From: Clostridium grantii DSM 8605
GTDB lineage: Bacteria; Bacillota; Clostridia; Clostridiales; Clostridiaceae
Assembly: GCF_900129965.1 (NCBI RefSeq)
Contig: NZ_FQXM01000021.1
Coordinates: 1-64,000 of the forward strand
DNA length: 64,000 nt
Reading direction: 5' to 3'
Part shown: one piece after another, positions 45,294-54,635 of the stretch
Layout: each line of letters begins with the position of its first letter
How positions within the stretch are numbered: position 1 is the first letter of the stretch
The notes under the pieces: generated by a model
What the model saw: the letters and a program-made list of their open reading frames with translations, nothing else
What the model was told of the DNA's origin: nothing
Database searches by the model: none
Program-made: the position numbers and the translations under genes

Positions 45294-46128
45294 CCCTGTA
45301 AAAAATTTTGTGTAAACTGAATAAAAACAACTTCTTCTTGGCAATAATTGAGATAACAATATATTACAAGAAGGAGTTTTTTATATGTCAAATTTGTCGA
45401 AAGAATTATTAAGAGAATATATCCAAGAACAAAAATTCACTAGCTCAACAGATATATTAGATGCATTAAAGGATATGTTTAGAGATGTTTTGCAAGAATC
45501 TCTAGAAGCTGAAATGGATGAAGCCTTAGGATATGGAAAATACGATAGTACTGAAAAAACTAGTCCTAATAGTAGAAATGGTCACTCAAAGAAAACTATT
45601 AAAACTGAGCTTGGCCCTATTGGTATCAATATACCAAGGGATAGAAATGGCGATTTTGAGCCTAAGATAGTGCCTAAACACCAAAGAACTGTTGATGGCA
45701 TAGATGATAAAATCCTAGCACTCTATGCAACTGGAATGACAACTAGAGATATATCTGAACAGATAAAAGGATTATACAGCGTAGACGTAAGTGCAGAAAC
45801 CGTATCAAATATAACAAATAGAATATTACCATTAGTATCAGATTGGCAAAACAGGCCATTAGAAAGGGCCTATTCATTTGTTTTTATGGATGCTATACAC
45901 TACAAAGTACGAGAAGATAAACAGGTTGTTATTAAGGCAGCATATGTTGTGATAGGTGTGAATTTAGATGGTGAAAAAGAAGTCTTAGGCGTATGGATTG
46001 GAGCTAATGAAAGTAGCAAATTCTGGCTATCTGTACTAAATGATCTTAAGAACAGAGGCGTTGAAGATGTGCTTATATTCTGTGTTGACGGGTTAGCAGG
46101 ATTCAAAATTTCCATTACTTGGAGATAA
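45294..46128 (+). mobile_element. IS256-family insertion sequence, 3' truncated
   Basis: The left end CCCTGTAAAAAATTTTGTGT is shared with 26438. The transposase gene follows at 45385. No matching right inverted repeat is found before 46250, so the 3' part was lost. Confidence 0.75.
45385..46128 (+). pseudogene. IS256-family transposase, truncated after the second catalytic Asp
   Basis: The 247 codons correspond to the first ~60 percent of a ~400-residue mutator-type transposase. The first DDE Asp lies in FVFMDAIHYKVRED and the second in VLIFCVDGLAGF. After that the frame diverges (KISITWR, stop), where homologues continue KEAI. The third catalytic Glu and the C-terminal region are missing, so it cannot be active. 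Start ATG with AAGGAG upstream. Confidence 0.85.
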
Positions 46129-46250
46129 TATACCTATAGGGTAAATAATTTAAACGCCAACAATTTACAAAACTAGACACAATCAGAGCTTTACCTGATC
46201 CTAAAAGTTATAATTATTTCTAAGAAGAAAATTAGAATACACAAAAATAT

Positions 46251-47627
46251 TTACACCCTCAAGTTTTCAGTTGGAATTGTGATAAAAAAGCATGCCCCTT
46301 CACCTTCATTACTGTGAGCTTTAATATTTCCACCATGGGTATCTACAATCCATTTAACAATTGATAATCCAAGGCCTGAACCACCCAAATCTCTAGTTCG
46401 AGCTTTATCTACTCTGTAAAAGCGATCAAATATGTTAGGTAAGTCTTCTGGAGAAATACCTATACCATTATCTTTTATTTTAATTTCTACTTTATCACCA
46501 TAACATTTACTATTAATTCTAATTCGACAGTCTTTCTTTGAATACTTTATACTATTATCTATAATGGCTCTCATCATTTGCTTAATAAGTCTTCGATCTG
46601 AATAAAGCAATGCCGCTTCATTTATATCATAATTGATATCAATTTCTTTATGAATAATCTTATTTTCTTTCACTATTTCAATAATAAGTTCATTTAGCCA
46701 AAATGTGTTTTTTTCAAGTTTCATAATATCATTATCATTTTTTGCTAGGAAGAGTAATGTATCTAAAAGTTTCGTCATGTTTGAAATTTCTTTTTTGATG
46801 GAATCAATTCCTTCTTCCAAGACCTTAGGGTTATTTTTTCCCCATCTGCTTATAATATCAATGTAACCTTTTATTACGGCAAGAGGTGTTGCCAGTTCAT
46901 GAGAAGCATCTAATGCAAAACGATTCTGTTTTTCATAGCCGTATTCAATACTACTAATCATAGTATTGAAGGTATCTGCTAGTCTTTTAAGTTCATCATC
47001 AGGTCCATCTATATTAATTCTCTTAGTAAGATCGCTTACACTTATTTCTTTTGCTTGATTTGTAATCTTCTCAATTGGCTGAAGTGCTTTCTTACTCATT
47101 AAAAATCCAAGAATAATTGAAACACCAAAAGCTACTATATTAATGATAATAAGTATCCAAAAGAGAACTACGATGAATTCTCTTTCATTATCCATATCTT
47201 TAATAACTTGTATATAGAGAACTTCATTCTTAGAATTTATAAATTCATTATTGAGATATATTAAGTTGCTTTCCCCTAGTTCTAATGAATTAGGTTTTAA
47301 TGTTTTATCCATAGGAATTTTCAAATCATAAATTTCCCCGGTGCTAAATATCACTTCATTATTTTTACGCAGATTTAAATCTACATTTTCATTCATTTGA
47401 GAAATATCATTCAAATCCTCATTGTTTAAATCTTTACTAGAATTCAATTTATGCTGAATAGTTTGACTAACATTTTCTATCTCTTGATAAGATTGATTAT
47501 ATAAATAATACTTTGTGCTAAACAAAATGATAGCACTCATGCAAATCAAGGTTATAAAAAAGAAAAGTGTATATTTCATTGTCAATCGAAAGGTTATCTT
47601 TTGCATATTGATTTTAACCCATTTCAT
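46251..47627 (-). CDS. Sensor histidine kinase (HAMP-HisKA-HATPase)
   Basis: This 458-residue membrane kinase has two membrane helices (about residues 16-36 and 160-185) flanking a ~120-residue extracellular sensor. Then come HAMP, HisKA with FALDASHELATPLAVIKGYI, and HATPase with IDNSIKYSKKD, IKDNGIGISPEDL and GSGLGLSIVKWIV. It starts at ATG 47627 (MKWVKINMQ), overlapping the regulator gene by 14 bp, with AAGGAG upstream. It pairs with the OmpR-type regulator and, by position, controls or senses the adjacent ABC exporter. Confidence 0.9.
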   Translation of the reverse strand: MKWVKINMQKITFRLTMKYTLFFFITLICMSAIILFSTKYYLYNQSYQEIENVSQTIQHKLNSSKDLNNEDLNDISQMNENVDLNLRKNNEVIFSTGEIYDLKIPMDKTLKPNSLELGESNLIYLNNEFINSKNEVLYIQVIKDMDNEREFIVVLFWILIIINIVAFGVSIILGFLMSKKALQPIEKITNQAKEISVSDLTKRINIDGPDDELKRLADTFNTMISSIEYGYEKQNRFALDASHELATPLAVIKGYIDIISRWGKNNPKVLEEGIDSIKKEISNMTKLLDTLLFLAKNDNDIMKLEKNTFWLNELIIEIVKENKIIHKEIDINYDINEAALLYSDRRLIKQMMRAIIDNSIKYSKKDCRIRINSKCYGDKVEIKIKDNGIGISPEDLPNIFDRFYRVDKARTRDLGGSGLGLSIVKWIVDTHGGNIKAHSNEGEGACFFITIPTENLRV

Positions 47628-48312
47628 CTTTTCGCTCCTTAATGGTATAGCCCACACCTCTAACAGTTTGAATCAATTTTGTATTGTATGGATAGTCAAT
47701 TTTGTTTCTAAGATATTTTATATACACATCTAGTATATTTGTATCCCCAACGAAATTATAGCCCCAGACTTTATTTATTATTTGATCTCTAGTTAGTACA
47801 ATTCCTTTATTATTAGCAAGATATTCTAACAACTCGTATTCTTTCTTTGTAAGTTCGATAGACTCTCCCTGTTTTGATACTTCCCTTGTTAAAATATTAA
47901 TGGACAAATCTTTGATTTTAATTTTAGCAAGATCAACATTATCCATTTTGGATCTTCTTAGAGATGAACGAACTCTAGCTAAAAGTTCCTCCATTTCAAA
48001 AGGTTTAGTAATATAATCATCTGCTCCCATATCTAAACCAATGACACGATCAGTAAGGTCCCTTTTGGCAGTTACCATAATTATAGGCACGGGAGAATGT
48101 TTTCTAATTTTTCGACATACCTCCATTCCATTAATATGGGGAAGCATCAAATCAAGTAAAATCAAAGCATAATTATTCTTTTCAAATAACTCTAAAGCTT
48201 TTCTCCCATCTGAAGCTGTATCAAAAGTATAACCTTCATACTCAAATTCTAGTTCTAGAATTCTTAGAATTGCCTTATCATCTTCAACTATCAATAAATC
48301 TTTTGTTGTCAT
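47614..48312 (-). CDS. OmpR-family response regulator
   Basis: This 232-residue regulator has the receiver domain with acidic pocket LLIVEDDKAI, phospho-Asp in LILLDLMLPHING, and conserved Thr (IIMVTAKRD) and Lys (ITKPFEMEEL). A winged-helix domain with LTKKEYELLEYLANNKGIVL and VRGVGYTIKE follows. It is encoded downstream of the exporter genes and upstream of its kinase in one minus-strand run (50615 to 46251). Confidence 0.92.
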   Translation of the reverse strand: MTTKDLLIVEDDKAILRILELEFEYEGYTFDTASDGRKALELFEKNNYALILLDLMLPHINGMEVCRKIRKHSPVPIIMVTAKRDLTDRVIGLDMGADDYITKPFEMEELLARVRSSLRRSKMDNVDLAKIKIKDLSINILTREVSKQGESIELTKKEYELLEYLANNKGIVLTRDQIINKVWGYNFVGDTNILDVYIKYLRNKIDYPYNTKLIQTVRGVGYTIKERKDEMG

Positions 48313-48358
48313 ATTATTCCTCCATATCTATAAATGAGGAAAAGAGCTATAAACAGCT

Positions 48359-48904
48359 CTACTTCACTTTGTATTTTCTTTTTCTTATTCCGTATATTAC
48401 GCCTACTATACCTAACAGGAGAAGGGGTTCGGCAACTGCAACTGACATAGTCAGAGGCTTATTGATTTTAGTATTTCCTATAATTTCTATTGGTATAGCA
48501 TTACTTGAAGTTATCATATTATTTTCTTTTGTGACTACAGTAACATAAAGGTAATAAGTACTAGTATATACAAACCTTATGGGCAAATCAACCATTTGAG
48601 CTTCTCCTGCTTTTATGGACTTAATATAAAAAGGTTTGTCTGCGCTATAATCTTCTAAGTTAACGGTCATATTCTTCTTTATATCCGCCATGGTAATATA
48701 GGCTAAAACTTCATTTATATCCTTACTGCTATTATTGGTGATTTTAACTTTAACGGTTTCTTCTCTGCCAGGATAGTCTTTTATGCCATGGGGAGAAAGT
48801 AATTCAACTGTAAAATCATTTTTTGTTTCACTAGCAAAAACAAACACTGTGGTTAAATTAAAAGCTAGAATAATTGCAAGCAATATTACGCTAAATTTTT
48901 TCAT
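48359..48904 (-). CDS. Secreted/anchored NEW3-like beta-sandwich protein of the exporter operon
   Basis: This 181-residue protein has a signal peptide (MKKFSVILLAIILAFNLTTV), an extracellular Ig-like region (TVKVKITNNSSKDINEVLAY, then IKAGEAQMVDLPI, as in NEW3/alpha-galactosidase-associated domains) and a C-terminal membrane helix followed by a KRKYKVK positive tail. It begins 2 bp after the permease stop. It probably sits outside the membrane beside the ABC exporter, perhaps as an accessory subunit. Confidence 0.7.
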   Translation of the reverse strand: MKKFSVILLAIILAFNLTTVFVFASETKNDFTVELLSPHGIKDYPGREETVKVKITNNSSKDINEVLAYITMADIKKNMTVNLEDYSADKPFYIKSIKAGEAQMVDLPIRFVYTSTYYLYVTVVTKENNMITSSNAIPIEIIGNTKINKPLTMSVAVAEPLLLLGIVGVIYGIRKRKYKVK

Positions 48905-48906
48905 TT

Positions 48907-49665
48907 TTATTCTCCTCCTTCAAAGTTAAATTTTTTCACAGCAACAACTAATAAAAAATAACTTAAAATTACATAAAGTATAATTGGGATGATGTACTGT
49001 GATAAGGATAACAAACCTTGTCTATTAATAATTACACCTTTCATCAAATTAATTGTATTAGAAAGTGGACTTATACCATCTAAAATCATACCAAAACCAG
49101 CTTTCTTCATTGTTGTTGATAAAAAAGAAGGTATTGCTGTTATTAAAAATACTAGGATAGATGTAATCATGGCATTTTTTGAGGATCCCATGATAATGGA
49201 CAGACTAATAGAAATATTGGAATATATGAAAATCATAGCTGTTCCAGTAATTAAGATAAATAAAATTACCAGATAACCAATACCTGTACCAGAACTCAAT
49301 GTCATCATATATGGTAAAGACACAAGAAAAATCATTAACCACATGAACATTGTTCCTATAAGTTTTCCATTTGCCAACTGGATGCCAGAAATTGGTGTTA
49401 ACATTAAGCTTTCTATTGTACTTTGCTCTTTTTCATTTGAAAAACTAACAGATGCTAAGATGATTGATATCAATAGTGAAACACCCAAGATCATTTTCCC
49501 CATGGTAATCATTACTTCTGTCTGAGCCAATAAACTCAATTCTTTCACAGTAATAAAGCTGTAAGTCATACCACTAAATAGCACTGCAACAACAAATAAC
49601 CATAATACACCTTTCATTGCGAAAAAGTTTTCTTTGATCTCTTTTTTAACGATATTCCAGTTCAT
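48907..49665 (-). CDS. ABC-2 type exporter permease
   Basis: This 252-residue protein has six hydrophobic segments and the ABC-2 hallmarks FSNEKEQSTIESLMLTPISG (about residues 72-91) and KLIGTMFMWLMIFL. It overlaps the upstream ATPase gene by 1 bp and is followed 2 bp later by the NEW3-like gene. Similar modules export peptides or act in bacitracin- or lantibiotic-type resistance; substrate unknown. Confidence 0.85.
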   Translation of the reverse strand: MNWNIVKKEIKENFFAMKGVLWLFVVAVLFSGMTYSFITVKELSLLAQTEVMITMGKMILGVSLLISIILASVSFSNEKEQSTIESLMLTPISGIQLANGKLIGTMFMWLMIFLVSLPYMMTLSSGTGIGYLVILFILITGTAMIFIYSNISISLSIIMGSSKNAMITSILVFLITAIPSFLSTTMKKAGFGMILDGISPLSNTINLMKGVIINRQGLLSLSQYIIPIILYVILSYFLLVVAVKKFNFEGGE

Positions 49666-50615
49666 TATTTCACCACCTTTTCATTTGAGTCTGTAACAAG
49701 TTTTAAGAATATATCTTCAACAGTTGTTTTATATTTTGTGATTTCATAAATATCTAACTTTTCTAAGAATAGACTTTGAACTATTTCTTGTTTTATTTGG
49801 TCACTTAAGGCATCCTTTTGCAAAATAATCCTTATCCCTTCTTCAGTAATTTTAACATTTTCAGCTAAGTTCATTTTTTCAATAATCATTTTAGCCTTTT
49901 CATCCTTTGATGTTCTTATGTGGATGATTTCTTTAGGGGAGTGCTTTTGTTGGAGGTTTAATATAGTGTCTTCTTCTATGAGTTTCCCATTCTTCACAAT
50001 AGCAACTTTATTACAAAGAACCTCAATATCTTTTAATAGATGTGATGTAATAAATACTGTAATATTCATACTTCTATTCAATTCTTTTATCAATTCATGA
50101 ATATCTCTTTGTCCTGTAGGATCTAAACCTAAAGTTGGTTCATCTAAAAAAACTACTTTTGGTTGATTTATTAATGTTTTTGCAAGGCCTAATCGCTGTT
50201 TCATTCCCCGCGAAAATTGGCCAATAAGTGTGTGACTTCTCTTGCTTAATCCAACTTTATCAAGTAAATAGGTGACATGTTGGTGAGCATTAGAGTTTTT
50301 AGAGTCAAACAACTTGTAAAAATATATTAAATATTCATATGCTGTCATCCAATCATAATATCCATGGGATTCTGGTAAAACGCCAATCACCTTTTTAATT
50401 TCTAAATTATTTTCTCTTACTTTCATGCCGTTTATAATAACTTCACCTTCACTTGGATTTAATAATCCAGTTAACATTCTAATGGTTGTAGTTTTACCAG
50501 CACCATTTGGTCCTAAGAATCCATAAATATCTCCTTCTTCTATCGTAAGATTCAAATTATCCACGGCTTTAAATCCGTTCTTATAAATTTTAGTTAATTT
50601 TTTTGCTTGAATCAT
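49665..50615 (-). CDS. ABC transporter ATPase (ABC-2 exporter)
   Basis: This 316-residue ATPase has Walker A GFLGPNGAGKTTTIRML (about residues 33-49), Q-loop LPESHGYYDWMTAYEYL, a signature region FSRGMKQRLGLAKTL (SRGM rather than SGGQ), Walker B VVFLDEPTLGLDP and H-loop FITSHLL. A ~90-residue C-terminal extension is usual for the CcmA/DrrA-like group. It is first in the minus-strand run ATPase-permease-NEW3-regulator-kinase. Confidence 0.9.
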   Translation of the reverse strand: MIQAKKLTKIYKNGFKAVDNLNLTIEEGDIYGFLGPNGAGKTTTIRMLTGLLNPSEGEVIINGMKVRENNLEIKKVIGVLPESHGYYDWMTAYEYLIYFYKLFDSKNSNAHQHVTYLLDKVGLSKRSHTLIGQFSRGMKQRLGLAKTLINQPKVVFLDEPTLGLDPTGQRDIHELIKELNRSMNITVFITSHLLKDIEVLCNKVAIVKNGKLIEEDTILNLQQKHSPKEIIHIRTSKDEKAKMIIEKMNLAENVKITEEGIRIILQKDALSDQIKQEIVQSLFLEKLDIYEITKYKTTVEDIFLKLVTDSNEKVVK

Positions 50616-50678
50616 ATTTCCGCCTCCTCGTAGTATATAACTGAGTATACAACAGGTTTCTTAATTAACTATAAGTTG

Positions 50679-50700
50679 AATCTGAGAAAATTCTCAGATT
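50679..50700. promoter_or_regulatory. Palindrome upstream of the exporter operon
   Basis: AATCTGAGAA and TTCTCAGATT form perfect 10-bp arms around AA. It lies about 65 bp upstream of the ATPase start on the minus strand. It could be the binding site of the cognate regulator or a small hairpin; there is no T tract. Confidence 0.45.
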
Positions 50701-50810
50701 TATTATTTCTAATGTTTTTTAAAAGATGTACTAATGTAATGTGAATATATCCCCTCATTTTAAATTTAAACATTTTACTAATATGCTCATGTTAAAGCCA
50801 TGTTAAAATT

Positions 50811-50840
50811 TTGATAAAATGCTTAGTTATTTGATATAAT
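50811..50840 (+). promoter_or_regulatory. Sigma-A-type promoter of the DedA-PAP2 gene
   Basis: TTGATA, an 18-bp spacer and TATAAT, placed about 32 bp before ATG 50873 with GGAGG between. This is a near-consensus housekeeping promoter. Confidence 0.6.
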
Positions 50841-50872
50841 ATTCAATAAAGTCTAAAATTGGAGGCAAATAA

Positions 50873-52156
50873 ATGAATTACATAATACAATTATTAAATG
50901 ATTATGGATATATAGTATTGTTAGTAGCATTAATGTTAGAACTAATAGCCTTGCCATTGCCAGGAGAAGCCTTGATGACTTATTGTGGGTATATAATTTA
51001 TCAACATAAAATGAATTGGCCGGTAAGCATTTTGGTTGCAGCAACTGGAACCATAATTGGCATAACTTTGTCATATTATTTAGGGAGTTTATTAGGTTTA
51101 TCTTTCTTTGAAAAATATGGTCATTATGTTCATTTGAATAAAAAAAGATTAGAGAAGATATCCAATTGGTTTGATAAATATGGTAATAAATTACTAGTCA
51201 TAGCGTATTTTATTCCAGGAGTAAGACATATTACTGGCTACTTTTCAGGTATAACCAAAATTTCATATAAAAAATTTGCTGTACATTCTTATGTTGGTGC
51301 CATATTATGGACCGGTACATTCATATCATTAGGAAAAATTCTTGGTTCTAATTGGGAAAAATATCATAACTTAATAAAAAAATATTTAATTATAGGTAGC
51401 TTGATAATTACATTTATTCTCATGTTTATTTGGATTTATAAAGCTTATAAAGTGAAAATTTATGAATCTACATTTGAATTACTTGATAAAGGTTTAGTGC
51501 TATTTCATTCTCTTGGTAAAATCAAAATTATAATTGCAGGTATAGCTGTAGCTTTTTTAGGTTTTTCATTAATGGTGGTAGGAATTATTCAAGATTACTT
51601 AGCAGCTGAATTTAATGACTTTGATGAGATAGTTAGATTTTTGGTATCAAGTATTTTTACTGAAAAATGGGCTAAAGCAATGCAGATATTTGGAAATGCA
51701 TCAAATTCAAATACGTTAATATTAGTAGTGTCAATTATAGTGATTTGGATTTTAGTAAAAGGATGTAATAAAATTCATGAACTAAAATTCTTGGGGATTC
51801 TGTTATTTGGAACTGAGATATTAAACTATGTGTTGAAAGTTATTTTTCATAGATTAGGTCCAACTCAAATAGGATACACTTTCCCAAGTAGCGAAAGTTT
51901 AACGGTAATTGTAGTTTATGGGTTTATAGCGTATATCATACCACGATATTCCTCAAAAGCTTGGATTAATACAATTATTATTGGAGCCTCACTGGCAATT
52001 TGTATTCTTTCAGGATTGAGTATGATATATTTTAATTTTGAATATCCAAGTGATGTTGTAGCAGGATATGCATTTGGTGGGGTTTGGCTTAGTTTGAACA
52101 TTATTCTTTTAGAAGTTTATCGAATTTTACCTAAATTGAAATTTAACAAAAATTAA
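50873..52156 (+). CDS. DedA-family protein fused to a PAP2-like domain with altered catalytic residues
   Basis: The N-terminal ~200 residues are DedA/SNARE-associated: LELIALPLPGEALMTYCGYI, then FIPGVRHITGYFSGI, a likely lipid scramblase or flippase fold. The C-terminal ~220 residues align with PAP2 phosphatases, but the motifs are substituted: KVIFHRLGP for Kx6RP, FPSSES where PSGH is expected, and LSMIYFNFEYPSD where SRx5HYPSD is expected. Both catalytic histidines read Glu and the Arg reads Met. So the PAP2 part is either inactive or an altered enzyme. It is a lone gene ending at a bidirectional terminator. Confidence 0.8.
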   Translation: MNYIIQLLNDYGYIVLLVALMLELIALPLPGEALMTYCGYIIYQHKMNWPVSILVAATGTIIGITLSYYLGSLLGLSFFEKYGHYVHLNKKRLEKISNWFDKYGNKLLVIAYFIPGVRHITGYFSGITKISYKKFAVHSYVGAILWTGTFISLGKILGSNWEKYHNLIKKYLIIGSLIITFILMFIWIYKAYKVKIYESTFELLDKGLVLFHSLGKIKIIIAGIAVAFLGFSLMVVGIIQDYLAAEFNDFDEIVRFLVSSIFTEKWAKAMQIFGNASNSNTLILVVSIIVIWILVKGCNKIHELKFLGILLFGTEILNYVLKVIFHRLGPTQIGYTFPSSESLTVIVVYGFIAYIIPRYSSKAWINTIIIGASLAICILSGLSMIYFNFEYPSDVVAGYAFGGVWLSLNIILLEVYRILPKLKFNKN

Positions 52157-52180
52157 AAATTTATAAATTCCTCGTATAAT

Positions 52181-52206
52181 AAAAAGAGGCAGCTTTGCCT
52201 CTTTTT
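52181..52206. terminator. Bidirectional terminator between DedA-PAP2 and the COG4705 gene
   Basis: AAAAAGAGGCA pairs with TGCCTCTTTTT around a 4-nt loop, so both strands end in a T run. It serves the convergent genes on either side. Confidence 0.85.
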
Positions 52207-52214
52207 ATATAACT

Positions 52215-53393
52215 CTATTTCATTAAATCCAATGATTCGTTGATATCAGTTTGGCAGGTTGAAGCATCTGGATTTTTTGTTCGTACATCAGAAAGCACAA
52301 CATCGATGGAGTCATCAATTGTGGTCCATTTGTTAGAATCAATAGCCTTAAGTCGTGCGGCTGATTGATCCCACTTAGTTTCAAGATCTTTGGCTCTTTC
52401 TTTGGCTGAAGGCATATCATTGTTAACAACATAAGCTAAGGTATCTTGTTCAATAGCAACAAAATCCATCAGTTCTTGGGAAGTTAGACCCATGGGTGCT
52501 GAAGCACGGGCTTCTTCAGCAAGGGTGGATGTTCTCATTATGTAGCCGGCAACGGAAACGACTAGAAATAAACTTAGTACAATTGCTACTTGCACGAAGG
52601 TATTACCTTTGCTGTTTGTTTCAACAATCGGTTTAACAATTAAGTCCTTTTTAGTTAAAGTCAAAAATATGATAGTTACAACAATGGCCAGTAAGAAGAT
52701 AATACTAGTAATTGTTGCGCCAAAGCCTAAACCACCATTTTCATGAGTTTGAGATAGCAAATCTCCAATAGAGGCACCTAGTGGTCGGGTCATAATATAA
52801 ATAATCCAGAAGGATAAAATCGAATTAAGCCCGAATTTCCAAGCTATGGACACTGAAATAATGACGCCACAGATAATAAGTCCGGTTACGAGATAACCTA
52901 ACCCCAATGCTTCTGCCATTAAGTCTCCTGAAGCCGTACCTAGTGCAAAAGTGAAGAAGATACTAAGCCAATAGAAGGATTCTCGTTTTGTAGTGAAAAT
53001 GGAATGAATGGATAGTGTTTTTTCGGAACGGTACCATACGGCAAAGGTTATAACTAAAGCGATACTAAAGAAAATTGTACTAAATTCAAGTGGCACACCG
53101 ATTTCGTCAGTAAAATAGTCTGTGACTAGTGTACCAAAAACACTGATTAGGACAACAGATAGCCAGTAAACACTTGGAACATACTTTGTTTTTTTGAATT
53201 GAAAGTAAAGAACTATGGCTAATACCACACCCATTGCCACAGCTGTTCCTACTAATCCGAAGCCCATATTAACGCTTAAAAAGTCTGAGAACGTTTCTCC
53301 CACGGTGGTACATAATACTTTGATAATCCAAAAAAAGATAGTGATTTGAGGAACTTTGTTAAGCATTTTTTTCATAGTAGTTTGTTTGTTCAT
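52215..53393 (-). CDS. COG4705-type multi-pass membrane protein with extra extracellular tail
   Basis: This 392-residue protein has about nine membrane helices and four internal copies of an acidic motif: TTVGETFSDFLS, VFGTLVTDYFTD, GTASGDLMAEALG and GASIGDLLSQ. This fourfold repeat is typical of the COG4705 family, of unknown function (possibly transport). After the last helix (about residues 280-300) comes a ~100-residue helical extracellular tail ending in TCQTDINESLDLM. It is last in an operon with a sigma factor, so it may be a stress-response output. ATG with AGGAGG upstream. Confidence 0.7.
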   Translation of the reverse strand: MNKQTTMKKMLNKVPQITIFFWIIKVLCTTVGETFSDFLSVNMGFGLVGTAVAMGVVLAIVLYFQFKKTKYVPSVYWLSVVLISVFGTLVTDYFTDEIGVPLEFSTIFFSIALVITFAVWYRSEKTLSIHSIFTTKRESFYWLSIFFTFALGTASGDLMAEALGLGYLVTGLIICGVIISVSIAWKFGLNSILSFWIIYIMTRPLGASIGDLLSQTHENGGLGFGATITSIIFLLAIVVTIIFLTLTKKDLIVKPIVETNSKGNTFVQVAIVLSLFLVVSVAGYIMRTSTLAEEARASAPMGLTSQELMDFVAIEQDTLAYVVNNDMPSAKERAKDLETKWDQSAARLKAIDSNKWTTIDDSIDVVLSDVRTKNPDASTCQTDINESLDLMK

Positions 53394-53423
53394 AAATTAA
53401 AGCCTCCTGTGAAGTTATTTATT

Positions 53424-54356
53424 TTACTTGTTTGTTTTATTTCCGCATTGAGAGCAGAAATAATCGTTTTTATTTACAGTAGCGTTACAGTGGATGCAAG
53501 TGTCGTAGAGCTTATCACCACAAGTTGTGCAATATTGGTTGTTTTTGTTTTGCATGAGACCACATGAGCGGCAACTAACACCGGATTGTTTATAAATCAA
53601 GAACACAAAAACACCAGCAAGATTTGTAAATAATACTATAATACCCCATAAAACTGCATTCAGTTTTGCTTTATTTGCATTTGCATAAACCCAGATGGCA
53701 ACGATAACCCAATAGAGCATAAAGAAAAATGTGGCTATTGCGGCTGTGATTTTTAGACTCAAAGTATCACCATGGATAAGTTCATTGCTTTTAATAAAAT
53801 AAATGCGTTCCCCTGTATTTTGGCAACTAATGTAGCTTAAAAAATAACGAAATTTATCTTGAGAATTCTGTTGAAAAAAAATTTCATCATTGTGCTCTCG
53901 TTGCATGAGATGTTCGTAATCTTGTGAAATATCTGATAGAGCTATAGTTTCAATGTTAACTAGACTAAAACTTAGGTTTGGATTTTCTTTTAAAATAAAT
54001 GCTTTACTTTTTTCAGCTTTGTCAGGCATTAGGGTAAAAGTTCCTTTTGTAGCAAATTCTGAATTTTGTGCTGAAAATGTGACGTTATTCTTATTATCTA
54101 GGATGAGCACATCTAAGATAGTAGGGTTTTTCTGTACGAAAGTTGTTAGTTCATCCTTAAGCTCTTTCGTAGATGCTTCATCCTTTTCGATTCTTTCGCT
54201 TATAGTGTTATAGGCATATGCAAAGGATATTTTGTCACGAAAGACATAGCATAAGTATGACGTGCATGCAATGCTGGCAATGAGTGCAGAAAATGCATAA
54301 AATACTATTAATTTCTTGAAATTAATTTTCAGAATCAGGTTGTTAAAAAAGTTCAT
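53424..54356 (-). CDS. Membrane protein with extracellular sensor region and double zinc ribbon
   Basis: This 310-residue protein has a membrane helix near residues 18-38, an extracellular ~160-residue region, two more helices (about 205-255) and a C-terminal pair of zinc ribbons (SCRSCGLMQNKNNQYCTTCG and CIHCNATVNKNDYFCSQCG). Co-encoded with an ECF-type sigma factor, it is a candidate regulator of that factor, though it is not a classical anti-sigma protein. It overlaps the upstream small gene by 4 bp. Confidence 0.6.
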   Translation of the reverse strand: MNFFNNLILKINFKKLIVFYAFSALIASIACTSYLCYVFRDKISFAYAYNTISERIEKDEASTKELKDELTTFVQKNPTILDVLILDNKNNVTFSAQNSEFATKGTFTLMPDKAEKSKAFILKENPNLSFSLVNIETIALSDISQDYEHLMQREHNDEIFFQQNSQDKFRYFLSYISCQNTGERIYFIKSNELIHGDTLSLKITAAIATFFFMLYWVIVAIWVYANANKAKLNAVLWGIIVLFTNLAGVFVFLIYKQSGVSCRSCGLMQNKNNQYCTTCGDKLYDTCIHCNATVNKNDYFCSQCGNKTNK

Positions 54357-54622
54357 ATTGCTCTTCCTCCAAGTTTTTTATTGTTTAACATGATAGGGAT
54401 GAGGACTAACAGACAGAAAGCGAAATAAATAATAACAGGTGAAGCTAAAAGGAGTAGGTTTATGCCTATAAAAATCGTGATAATGGGTAAAGTAATAAAC
54501 AATATACAACCGAGTATAAAGAATTTGGTCCACATTTCCTCAGATTTTTTTTCACTTATTTCTACACATTTTCTTTGAATTTCACCTTGTAGATTTAAAA
54601 TAAGTTGGTCTTTTTTATCCAT
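54353..54622 (-). CDS. Small two-helix membrane protein of the sigma operon
   Basis: This 89-residue protein has a charged N-terminal half (MDKKDQLILNLQGEIQRKC) and two hydrophobic helices (IFITLPIITIFIGINLLLLA and a following segment). Its size and position between the sigma factor and the zinc-ribbon protein suggest an anti-sigma or accessory role. The start is ATG with AAGGAGA upstream, 13 bp after the sigma gene. Confidence 0.55.
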   Translation of the reverse strand: MDKKDQLILNLQGEIQRKCVEISEKKSEEMWTKFFILGCILFITLPIITIFIGINLLLLASPVIIYFAFCLLVLIPIMLNNKKLGGRAI

Positions 54623-54635
54623 GTTAGAATCTCCT

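Noticed and set aside
45067..45330. Minus-strand frames rich in Leu/Ser/Phe over the replisome organizer tail
   Set aside because: They arise from the purine-rich heptamer and Lys/Glu tract read backwards; low complexity, no ribosome site.
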